5,762 bases of DNA from positions 1 through 5,762 of the forward strand of contig DAOVZA010000159.1 in the NCBI GenBank assembly GCA_030635405.1, in the 5' to 3' direction. Of the stretch, positions 1 to 5,081 are shown piece by piece. A model generated the notes under the pieces. That model did not search any database. It saw nothing but the letters and a program-made list of their open reading frames with translations, and was not told the origin of the DNA. The stretch comes from Desulfocapsa sp. GTDB taxonomy: Bacteria > Desulfobacterota > Desulfobulbia > Desulfobulbales > Desulfocapsaceae. Numbering within the stretch: the stretch's first letter is position 1; each line of letters begins with the position of its first letter. The translations under genes and the position numbers were made by a program.

Positions 1-1
1 C

Positions 2-93
2 TGGCGGAGAAGGAGGGATTCGAACCCTCGGTGGAGTCTAACCCCCACATTCGCTTAGCAGGCGAACACCATCGGCCTCTCGGTCACCTCTCC
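2..93 (-). tRNA. tRNA-Ser(GCU)
   Basis: Read on the minus strand this folds as a class II (long variable arm) tRNA. The acceptor GGAGAGG (complement of 87-93) pairs with CTTCTCC, followed by discriminator G and an encoded CCA (complement of 2-4). The anticodon stem TTCGC/GCGAA encloses loop CTGCTAA, giving anticodon GCU (complement of 57-59), which reads AGC and AGU serine codons. The variable arm is a GTGGGG/CTCCAC stem, as expected for serine, and the T loop is the usual GGTTCGAATCC. It lies 5 nt downstream of tRNA-Ser(UGA) on the same strand, so both very probably come from one transcript driven by the promoter at 194-222. Its terminator lies outside the window. Confidence 0.97.
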
Positions 94-98
94 AAATC

Positions 99-184
99 TG
101 GCGGAGGAAGTAGGATTCGAACCCACGGTACTTTCGCACAACGGTTTTCAAGACCGCCGCCTTCAACCACTCGGCCATTCCTCC
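99..184 (-). tRNA. tRNA-Ser(UGA)
   Basis: Minus-strand class II tRNA. The acceptor GGAGGAA (complement of 178-184) pairs with TTCCTCC, followed by discriminator G and encoded CCA (complement of 99-101). The anticodon loop CTTGAAA gives anticodon UGA (complement of 148-150), reading UCA and other UCN codons. The variable arm is long, the D-arm is serine-like (TGGCCGAGTGGTTGAAGGC) and the T loop is normal. It is the promoter-proximal gene of the two-tRNA unit. Both tRNAs share the G discriminator and long extra arm that seryl-tRNA synthetase recognises. Confidence 0.97.
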
Positions 185-193
185 AGATGAGTT

Positions 194-222
194 CTTTTAC
201 CATTTGAACAACAAAGTGTCAA
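194..222 (-). promoter_or_regulatory. sigma-70 promoter of the tRNA-Ser pair
   Basis: On the minus strand a perfect -35 TTGACA (complement of 217-222) is followed by a 17-bp spacer and the -10 hexamer TAAAAG (complement of 194-199). The -10 is preceded by TGG, an extended -10 element. The predicted start falls a few bases before the 5' end of tRNA-Ser(UGA) at 184, so the leader would be very short, as is usual for tRNA genes. The match is seen directly; its activity is inferred. Confidence 0.75.
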
Positions 223-277
223 TATTTTGCACGTCAATGAAAAAGACAACATTTTGAAAATATAAACGGCCTGGAAA

Positions 278-306
278 TTGTAAATTCTGTGACATATTTG
301 TAAAAT
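278..306 (+). promoter_or_regulatory. sigma-70-like promoter of the regulator-queH unit
   Basis: TTGTAA at 278-283, a 17-bp spacer and TAAAAT at 301-306 make a reasonable sigma-70 promoter pointing at the regulator gene. The start would be near 313, leaving a leader of about 55 nt before the ATG at 369. I found no GG-N10-GC sigma-54 element in this gap, so the activator gene does not appear to be sigma-54 dependent itself. The sequence is AT-rich, so a chance match is possible. Confidence 0.5.
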
Positions 307-368
307 ACGATTAGTAGAGAATACAAATAAAACAGATTTAGCAATGACTCAGAGTAAATTAAAAGCAG

Positions 369-1934
369 ATGCCAAAAGATAAAGACATTTCATCACAATT
401 AGAAGACCTGAGTTGCCTCTATGAGATAACAAAAACTCTGGCCTCTTCGACAAACCTTAAAGAATGTCTCAGCAAAGCAATGGACATGATCGATTCCATG
501 AAACAGATGGAAAATGGTACTGTAACGATCATAAACCCAACCACAGGTAAACTCGAAATCGAAGTTGCACATGGAATTAATGCAGAAGGAAGAAAACGAG
601 GAAAATACCAGATAGGGGAGGGAATCACAGGAAAGGTAGTGGCATCAGGAGAACCAATTATAGTCCCACATATTGCAAACGAACCGATGTTTCTCAATAA
701 AACACGAGCAAGAGGTGATCTAAACAACCAGATGCGATCCTTTATCTGCGTGCCGGTCCATGACGGTAAGAAGGTTATTGGGGCACTTTCCATAGATAGA
801 ATTTATCAAAAAGGGATAACCGAAGAGGCTGCAGCAGACCTTCGTTTTATGACTATTTTAAGCTCACTCATTGCCCAGACAGCAAATAGAATTCAAACCG
901 TTAATCAGGAACAGGAAGAGTTAATAGTCGAAAACCTGAAACTCAAAAGAGAGTTATCTAAGAAAAATAAAATCTACGATATTCAAGGTAACTCGAGCCG
1001 TATGCAGGAAGTGTATGACATGATAAACAGAGTGGTTGATTCGAATGCCACTGTACTCTTGCGTGGGGAATCAGGAACAGGAAAGACATTGGTAGCAAAA
1101 GCGCTTCATTACAATTCCAAAAGAAACGAAAAACCATTTGTTGTCGTTAACTGTTCAGCTCTCCCTGAAACCCTGCTGGAAAGTGAACTTTTCGGACATG
1201 AAAAAGGTGCATTTACCGGTGCAACAGAACAAAAAGCAGGGCGTTTTGAACAGGCAGAGGGTGGAACACTCTTTCTTGATGAAATTGGAGAGATCAGTCT
1301 TGCTGTACAGGTTAAGCTCTTAAATGTTGTTCAGGAAAGGACTTTTCAACGTCTTGGATCAGGAAAATCTATTACCTGTGATGTGAGACTTGTTGCAGCA
1401 ACAAATCGCGATCTTGAAACGGCTGTTAAAGAAAAAGTGTTCAGAGAAGATCTCTATTATCGCCTGAATGTATTTCCTGTTTATATGCCAGCCCTTCGGG
1501 AACGGAGAACAGATATCCTCCTTCTTGCTGAGTTCTTTCTTGAAAAATACTCAGAAGAAAACAATATGCCGATCAAACGAATATCCACGCCTGCCATCGA
1601 TATGCTTATACAATATCATTGGCCAGGTAACGTACGAGAGTTACAGAATTGCATGGAAAGATCAGTACTTATCTGCGACGGAGACACCATAAGAGGAAAT
1701 CACCTTCCTCCAACCTTACAGACATCTGATTCACTGGATTCTGGAAAAAACCCATTATCTCTCTCTGTCTCAGTGGAAAATTTTGAAAAAGATATTATCA
1801 TTGAAGGATTAAAAAAGAATCGTGGCAATCAGACTAAAACAGCCCACTACCTGGACACCAGTCTAAGAATAATAAATTACAAGATTCATCAATATAATAT
1901 AGACCCCAAGAAATTTAAGGTATTACGCAAATGA
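369..1934 (+). CDS. NifA-like sigma-54-dependent activator (GAF-AAA+-Fis)
   Basis: Bacterial enhancer-binding protein that should remodel sigma-54 RNA polymerase by ATP hydrolysis. A GAF sensor domain spans about residues 15-175, with the NifA-like stretch [20 protein letters not shown] (78-97) and FICVPV. A charged, probably coiled-coil linker (176-200) follows. The AAA+ domain (about 205-435) has Walker A GESGTGKT 233-240, the sigma-54-contacting GAFTGA loop 280-285, Walker B GGTLFLDE 298-305, sensor I AATNRD 343-348, the arginine-finger segment [13 protein letters not shown] 358-370 and sensor [10 protein letters not shown] 418-425. A Fis-type helix-turn-helix ends the protein (about 480-512). 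There is no receiver domain, so control should be by ligand or partner at the GAF domain, not by phosphorylation. It resembles NifA by domain order and GAF wording, but no nif gene is visible, and the C-terminal cysteine motif of oxygen-sensitive NifA is absent. The only ribosome site before ATG 369 is weak. Its stop overlaps the queH start by 4 bp. Family is near certain; the target genes are unknown. Confidence 0.95.
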   Translation: MPKDKDISSQLEDLSCLYEITKTLASSTNLKECLSKAMDMIDSMKQMENGTVTIINPTTGKLEIEVAHGINAEGRKRGKYQIGEGITGKVVASGEPIIVPHIANEPMFLNKTRARGDLNNQMRSFICVPVHDGKKVIGALSIDRIYQKGITEEAAADLRFMTILSSLIAQTANRIQTVNQEQEELIVENLKLKRELSKKNKIYDIQGNSSRMQEVYDMINRVVDSNATVLLRGESGTGKTLVAKALHYNSKRNEKPFVVVNCSALPETLLESELFGHEKGAFTGATEQKAGRFEQAEGGTLFLDEIGEISLAVQVKLLNVVQERTFQRLGSGKSITCDVRLVAATNRDLETAVKEKVFREDLYYRLNVFPVYMPALRERRTDILLLAEFFLEKYSEENNMPIKRISTPAIDMLIQYHWPGNVRELQNCMERSVLICDGDTIRGNHLPPTLQTSDSLDSGKNPLSLSVSVENFEKDIIIEGLKKNRGNQTKTAHYLDTSLRIINYKIHQYNIDPKKFKVLRK

Positions 1935-2518
1935 AACTTCTTTTACATGTGTGCTGTGCGCCATGTTCCACCTACACATTAAGCCATCTCCGGGAAAAAG
2001 ATATTGATGTGTCAGGGTACTTTTATAATCCGAATATTCATCCGTTTAGAGAATTTCGTAAACGCCTGGCCAGTCTCCGTGATTTTGCAAAACTGGAAAA
2101 TTTCCCCATTGAACTCGATACCGAATACGGTTTGACAGAATATCTGCGGAAAGTAGTATTTCACGAAAAAGAACGCTGCATGATCTGTTACGACATGCGC
2201 CTGGAGAAAACAGCCCAGCAAGCCGCTAAATCGGGCGCTGACGCATTCTCGTCGACCCTCCTATACTCTCGTTACCAAAACCACAAAGCCATCATTAAGA
2301 TAGGGAATAAGATGGCTGCTAAGTATGGAGTCGAATTCTACTACGATGACTTCCGTATCGGATGGCAGGATGGAATAGACAAAGCCATTGCGATGGATCT
2401 CTATAGACAGCCCTATTGTGGATGTATCTATAGTGAACAGGAACGTTACGATAAAAAGTTACAAAAGAAAATGCGAAGGGAACGGGAGCTTGAAAAAGCT
2501 GAATCCCTGGCCGTATAA
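1931..2518 (+). CDS. queH: Epoxyqueuosine reductase QueH
   Basis: QueH (formerly DUF208) carries out the last step of queuosine synthesis in the cytoplasm, reducing epoxyqueuosine to queuosine at position 34 of tRNAs with GUN anticodons (Asp, Asn, His, Tyr). It replaces the unrelated cobalamin enzyme QueG. The 195-residue length is usual for the short form. The family cysteines are all seen: HVCCAPC at 6-12 (C8, C9, C12), [10 protein letters not shown] at 81-90 (C83, C86) and the YCGC pair near the C-terminus (C163, C165). These fit an iron-sulfur/metal site and a redox-active cysteine pair. The signature FYNPNIHP (31-38) and the [11 protein letters not shown] segment (108-118) are also typical. 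ATG 1931 overlaps the regulator stop as ATGA, with TTAAGG about 10 nt upstream, so translation is probably coupled. The two flanking tRNAs are serine tRNAs and are not queuosine substrates. Confidence 0.95.
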   Translation: MKLLLHVCCAPCSTYTLSHLREKDIDVSGYFYNPNIHPFREFRKRLASLRDFAKLENFPIELDTEYGLTEYLRKVVFHEKERCMICYDMRLEKTAQQAAKSGADAFSSTLLYSRYQNHKAIIKIGNKMAAKYGVEFYYDDFRIGWQDGIDKAIAMDLYRQPYCGCIYSEQERYDKKLQKKMRRERELEKAESLAV

Positions 2519-2541
2519 TTTCTCATAAATAGAGTATACGG
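2511..2541 (+). terminator. Inverted repeat at the queH stop, possible weak terminator
   Basis: CCGTATA (2511-2517) and TATACGG (2535-2541) form a perfect 7-bp inverted repeat. CTC/GAG inside can extend the stem past a bulge of about 4 nt, leaving loop ATAAATA. The left arm contains part of the queH stop codon. No U tract follows (TAATTAACCC), so a classic intrinsic terminator is doubtful. It could instead be a stabilising 3' hairpin or a protein-binding dyad for the promoter downstream. Confidence 0.35.
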
Positions 2542-2577
2542 TAATTAACCCAATCTAAATTAATTTACGGAGTACAG

Positions 2578-2609
2578 CTGTTCTGAAAGACAGTTTGTTA
2601 ACGTTTACA
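2578..2609. promoter_or_regulatory. Two TGT-N8-ACA dyads, candidate operators upstream of rdgB
   Basis: CTGT-N8-ACAG lies at 2578-2593. TGTTAACGTTTACA at 2596-2609 is a 14-bp palindrome with 6 of 7 base pairs matching. Both have the TGT...ACA outer form and sit three bases apart on the same gap. The TGT/ACA ends recall the NifA upstream site, but that site has a 10-bp spacer, not 8. From the predicted sigma-54 start near 2668 the centres are at about -82 and -65. Symmetry is seen; binding is inferred. Confidence 0.35.
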
Positions 2610-2641
2610 TCAAAACTCAGTTGATAAAACGGATACAAACA

Positions 2642-2657
2642 GGGTAGGGCGGTTGCA
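2642..2657 (+). promoter_or_regulatory. rdgB: Candidate sigma-54 (-24/-12) promoter of rdgB
   Basis: GGGTAGGGCGGTTGCA has the invariant GG (2643-2644) and GC (2655-2656) with the required 10 bases between them. It also has a perfect -12 block TTGCA and the A, G and purine positions of the -24 side. The consensus CAC after GG is only partly kept (TAG). Transcription should start near 2668, 21 nt before the rdgB ATG and just ahead of its ribosome site. An activator of the right class is encoded immediately upstream. Confidence 0.45.
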
Positions 2658-2676
2658 TTTTATTGTTTTCTATTAC

Positions 2677-2681
2677 GAGGT
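2677..2681 (+). promoter_or_regulatory. Ribosome binding site deciding the rdgB start
   Basis: GAGGT sits 7 nt before ATG 2689. The longer frame from TTG 2653 has no comparable site, would begin inside the sigma-54 promoter candidate, and adds 12 residues not expected before the conserved N-terminal beta strand of the family. Confidence 0.75.
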
Positions 2682-2688
2682 AGCTCAA

Positions 2689-3366
2689 ATGGTACATATT
2701 ATTGTGTTGGCAACAACCAACAAAAACAAAGTGAAAGAATTTCAGGAGATGGTTAAAGATCTTCCTGTGGAAATAAAATCAATTGCTGACTTTGGTACTA
2801 TTCCAGAGTGCATTGAAGACGGAGAGACATTTGACGACAATGCGTACAAAAAGGCGTTACACACAGCTAAAATACTCGGATTACCAGCCATTGCAGATGA
2901 TTCAGGATTAGTTGTTGAATCCTTAAACGGTGCCCCAGGAGTATATTCAGCAAGATATGCTGGTGAAAATGCAACTGATGAAGAAAATTGTCAGAAACTG
3001 CTTAAAGAAATGGAAGGACAGAAAAACCGTAAAGCCGCTTTTCATTGTGTACTTTCTGTTGCGGTTCCATCCGGGCCTGCACTCACCTATGAAGCAACCT
3101 GTGAAGGGACAATCCTCACTGAGAAACAGGGCGAGTCTGGATTTGGCTATGATCCACTCTTCTACTTTGAACCTCTTGGAAAAAGTTTTGCCGAATGTGG
3201 CATGGAAGAAAAAAACAAGGTCAGTCACAGAGGAAAAGCAATGGCTGAACTCAAAGGTGAGTTTGAAAAGGTTATGATATGGCTGAATCAGCGTCTTGCT
3301 GAAGAAAAACCACCTAAACCCGACCATGAAGAATTTGAGGAAGACGACTGGTCCTCAACTAAATAA
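2689..3366 (+). CDS. rdgB: RdgB/HAM1 XTP/dITP pyrophosphatase
   Basis: House-cleaning nucleotidase that hydrolyses deaminated purine triphosphates (XTP, ITP, dITP) to monophosphate and pyrophosphate, keeping them out of DNA and RNA. It is cytoplasmic, Mg-dependent and normally a dimer. Family motifs in order are ATTNKNKVKEF at 8-18 (substrate-phosphate loop), DDSGLVVESLNGAPGVYSAR at 70-89 with the catalytic acidic pair D70-D71, GFGYDPLF at 151-158 (base pocket) and SHRGKA at 179-184. At 225 residues it is about 25 longer than the E. coli protein. The surplus is a proline- and acid-rich tail from about residue 205, with no known motif. ATG 2689 is chosen because GAGGT lies 7 nt upstream. The gene stands alone between a possible sigma-54 promoter and a hairpin terminator, so it is probably a single-gene unit. 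Confidence 0.95.
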   Translation: MVHIIVLATTNKNKVKEFQEMVKDLPVEIKSIADFGTIPECIEDGETFDDNAYKKALHTAKILGLPAIADDSGLVVESLNGAPGVYSARYAGENATDEENCQKLLKEMEGQKNRKAAFHCVLSVAVPSGPALTYEATCEGTILTEKQGESGFGYDPLFYFEPLGKSFAECGMEEKNKVSHRGKAMAELKGEFEKVMIWLNQRLAEEKPPKPDHEEFEEDDWSSTK

Positions 3367-3376
3367 ACGTTTCAAT

Positions 3377-3407
3377 AGAGCCCTGTACTATTATTGTATG
3401 GGGCTCT
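3377..3407 (+). terminator. rdgB terminator hairpin
   Basis: A continuous 12-bp stem, AGAGCCCTGTAC (3377-3388) with GTATGGGGCTCT (3396-3407), includes two G-U pairs and closes a 7-nt loop. It starts 10 nt after the rdgB stop. No run of T follows, so it may work poorly as an intrinsic terminator, or act as an mRNA 3' end stabiliser or a Rho-assisted end. Confidence 0.6.
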
Positions 3408-3663
3408 CCAATAGTCTACTTACTCTAATTGTCCCTCCTTACCGCCTGACATTATTATTTCCTACCGGCCATCATCATCGGATCAAGGGAACAAGTTACG
3501 AAATCCTCAAAGCCCTCTCTAAGTCTGTTATTCTTAGAAAAAAACCAGGGCAGGCAATTCTATCGAGCGATTGCTGCGAAAGGAAACATCTTGACTTTTC
3601 CCCATAAAAACGAGGAAGATAGAGAAGGATAATAGATTTTTCTTTCACAAAAGAAATGAGGCC
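3408..3663. other. Gap between rdgB and the antiporter operon
   Basis: I see no convincing gene in this stretch. A plus-strand frame is open through to 3607, but it starts inside rdgB and has no ribosome site. Two small inverted repeats occur: TCTAAG/CTTAGA (3518-3538) and TTTCTTT/AAAGAAA (3639-3656). The antiporter promoter should lie here. TTGACT at 3591-3596 is a fair -35, but the best -10 at 18 bp (GAAGAT, 3615-3620) is poor, so no promoter is called. No GG-N10-GC sigma-54 element was found near the 3' side. Confidence 0.5.
3639..3656 (+). repeat. Perfect hairpin just before the mnhE start
   Basis: TTTCTTT (3639-3645) and AAAGAAA (3650-3656) are exact inverted repeats around the 4-nt loop CACA. 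The right arm ends 2 nt before GAGG (3658-3661), the only Shine-Dalgarno-like sequence near ATG 3664. The stem is AT-rich and weak. It could modulate ribosome access or be chance. Confidence 0.35.
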
Positions 3664-4197
3664 ATGCGTAACGACACCTGTCCTTCCACGAGCCATACCT
3701 TAACGACTCTTGTACGGAGAGGTTTACCCCGTTTCGTGATTTTTTCTTTGTTATGGTATGCTCTTACAGGGTCAGATAGATTAAGCTGGATAATTGGTAT
3801 TCCCGCAATTTCACTGGCCACATTCCTAAGCTTGAAACTGGCATCTTTTTCTCCGCTGAAGATATCTCTTAATGGTCTCCTTCGTTTTATTCCCTTTTTT
3901 CTGCTTCAATCTTTTCGCGGCGGTATTGATGTCATGCGTCGTGCCCTTTCTTTTAAGCAATGCCTTGATCCAGGCCTGGTTGCCTATACAACGCTCTTGC
4001 CGGAAGGATCAGCGAGGATCTTTTTTGTCAATACCATCAGTCTGCTGCCAGGCACCCTTAGCGCAAAGATCCGGGGCAATCAGGTAACCATTCATACACT
4101 TGACAAGGGTTTGCCTGTCTGGGCAAACATTCAGCGACTGGAATATCACGTTGCTGCATTGATGGGTAAAACTGTAGAAAAGAAGGACAACTTATGA
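3664..4197 (+). CDS. mnhE: Na+/H+ antiporter subunit MnhE/MrpE (MbhA-like)
   Basis: Small membrane subunit of the multi-subunit (Mrp/Mnh) cation/proton antiporter. Hydrophobic segments lie at about 24-38, 42-60 and 71-84, followed by a cytoplasmic domain. The family hallmark is FFVNTISLLPGTLSAKI (120-136), then the beta-rich VTIHTLD stretch. The 177-residue length is slightly above the usual 160 or so, because about 23 residues precede the first membrane helix. GAGG lies only 2 nt before ATG 3664, so the start is uncertain. GTG 3736 (residue 25), with GGAGAGG at 3716-3722, would begin right at the first helix but has a 13-nt spacing. The stop overlaps mnhF as ATGA. It is the first gene of at least five in the operon. 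Family is secure; whether the complex exchanges Na+ or K+, or serves a redox enzyme, cannot be told here. Confidence 0.9.
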   Translation: MRNDTCPSTSHTLTTLVRRGLPRFVIFSLLWYALTGSDRLSWIIGIPAISLATFLSLKLASFSPLKISLNGLLRFIPFFLLQSFRGGIDVMRRALSFKQCLDPGLVAYTTLLPEGSARIFFVNTISLLPGTLSAKIRGNQVTIHTLDKGLPVWANIQRLEYHVAALMGKTVEKKDNL

Positions 4198-4481
4198 GTT
4201 GGATGCACATACTTTTTGCTTTGATTCTGTTGCCTGCTATCGCTGTGGGCATGATTCGTATTCTAAAAGGCCCGACTGCTGCTGACAGCATGATGACAGC
4301 ACAATTATTTGGCACCTGTGGAGTGGCAATCCTGCTGCTTTTGAGTACAGGAATGTCAAACCCAGTGCTCATTGATATTGCACTTGTTTTTGCACTGCTG
4401 GCAGCATTGGCTACTCTGACCTTTATTCGCCGTACCTGGCAAAATCCCGGGAAGAACAAACATGGACATCCTCTATCATAG
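4194..4481 (+). CDS. mnhF: Na+/H+ antiporter subunit MnhF/MrpF (MbhB-like)
   Basis: 95-residue membrane subunit of the Mrp-type antiporter with three helices at about 4-22, 38-54 and 58-78, the normal layout. The family signature is RILKGPTAADSMMTAQLFGT (22-41). The usual Arg after the motif Asp is Ser here (S32). The third helix carries DIALVFALLAALATL (61-75), including the conserved Asp61 at its start. GAAGGA (4182-4187) lies 6 nt before the ATG, and the start overlaps mnhE as ATGA, so translation should be coupled. Its 3' end overlaps mnhG by 20 nt. Confidence 0.93.
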   Translation: MSWMHILFALILLPAIAVGMIRILKGPTAADSMMTAQLFGTCGVAILLLLSTGMSNPVLIDIALVFALLAALATLTFIRRTWQNPGKNKHGHPLS

Positions 4482-4764
4482 CGGTACTCTGCTTCTTGTA
4501 ATCGGCCTGCTTTTTTTTCTGTCCGGCACCGTTGGATTAATTCGCTTCCCAGATATCTATACCAGGTTGCATGCATTAACCAAGGCTGATAATGTCGGCT
4601 TAGGCTGTGTGGTCTGTGGCCTGTCCCTTCAATCCGGAAGCCTCACAATCACTGCAAAACTTCTGCTTATCTGGTTACTGGTGCTGATTGCAAGCTCCGC
4701 ATCCTGCCATCTCATTGCCAGCAGTGCCATGCAGAAAAAGATAGAACCATGGACACGACCATGA
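4462..4764 (+). CDS. mnhG: Na+/H+ antiporter subunit MnhG/MrpG (MbhC-like)
   Basis: 100-residue membrane subunit of the same complex. The family block GTVGLIRFPDIYTRLHALTK (22-41) is intact, with RFPD at 28-31 and the RLHA-KAD run at 35-43. Membrane helices lie at about 5-24, 44-58 and 62-86. The CHLIASSAM end fits the conserved HxIxxxA region of the family. It begins 20 nt inside mnhF, with purine-rich GGGAAG upstream, and ends overlapping the next gene. Nothing in it looks broken. Confidence 0.93.
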   Translation: MDILYHSGTLLLVIGLLFFLSGTVGLIRFPDIYTRLHALTKADNVGLGCVVCGLSLQSGSLTITAKLLLIWLLVLIASSASCHLIASSAMQKKIEPWTRP

Positions 4765-5081
4765 CCTACTCCATGCTAACACTTTTTGATATCATACTTG
4801 TTTTAACCCTGCTGTGGCTTGCCTGGCGTTTGCTTAACAGCGAAGATATTTTCAAGGCAGTTATCCTGTTTATCTCCTTTGGCCTGCTGATGGCTCTGGC
4901 CTGGGTGAGGATGCGGGCACCAGATGTAGCACTGGCCGAAGCAGCACTTGGAGCAGGACTAACAGGGCCACTTTTTCTTGCTGCCCTCAGGCGGATGAAT
5001 CGAAGTCAAAAGGGTGAGCGCAGGCTTGATATCGATGAAGACAGAAAAGGAGATCATGAAACAGATTCGGAAGCGATATAA
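4749..5081 (+). CDS. MbhD-like antiporter subunit (DUF4040, MrpA C-terminal part)
   Basis: Small membrane protein with three helices at about 9-27, 35-52 and 63-80. Its core MRAPDVALAEAALGAGLTG (55-73) is the signature of the DUF4040/MbhD family. In MrpA that region is part of the C-terminal domain; in archaeal MBH it is the separate subunit MbhD. The charged tail (about 83-110) is probably cytoplasmic. Two starts compete: ATG 4749 (16-nt overlap with mnhG) and ATG 4761, which forms an ATGA overlap with the mnhG stop and would remove 4 residues. I list the longer form, but 4761 fits the coupling style of mnhE-mnhF as well. The tail is encoded where the next gene already starts (26-nt overlap). 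It probably forms, with the MbhE part of the next protein, the equivalent of the MrpA C-terminus. Confidence 0.85.
   Translation: MDTTMTYSMLTLFDIILVLTLLWLAWRLLNSEDIFKAVILFISFGLLMALAWVRMRAPDVALAEAALGAGLTGPLFLAALRRMNRSQKGERRLDIDEDRKGDHETDSEAI

Noticed and set aside
2..184. The tandem tRNA genes as an integration (att) site of a mobile element
   Set aside because: No integrase gene and no repeated tRNA 3' end is visible in the window. The sides are ordinary chromosomal genes.
419..793. Minus-strand open frame of 124 codons inside the regulator gene
   Set aside because: It lies wholly opposite the well-supported GAF domain coding region and has no family features.
2594..2645. A sigma-70 promoter before rdgB using TTGATA or TTTACA
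   Set aside because: TTGATA at 17 bp meets only GTAGGG, and TTTACA meets TAAAAC at a 15-bp spacer. Neither is a convincing pair.
2653..2688. TTG 2653 as the rdgB start
   Set aside because: It has no Shine-Dalgarno site and would lie inside the sigma-54 promoter candidate. ATG 2689 has GAGGT at good spacing and fits the family N-terminus.
3518..3538. TCTAAG/CTTAGA hairpin followed by a run of A as a terminator
   Set aside because: The A run is on the wrong side for a plus-strand terminator. For the minus strand the T run precedes the stem, and no minus-strand gene lies there.
3296..3607. Plus-strand frame of about 100 codons running out of rdgB into the following gap, or its shorter form from ATG 3398
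   Set aside because: It starts inside rdgB in another frame or inside the terminator hairpin, has no ribosome site, and its translation resembles no family I know.
3496..3696. Minus-strand frame of 66 codons opposite the mnhE leader
   Set aside because: It has no ribosome site and no recognisable domain, and it would overlap the start of mnhE.
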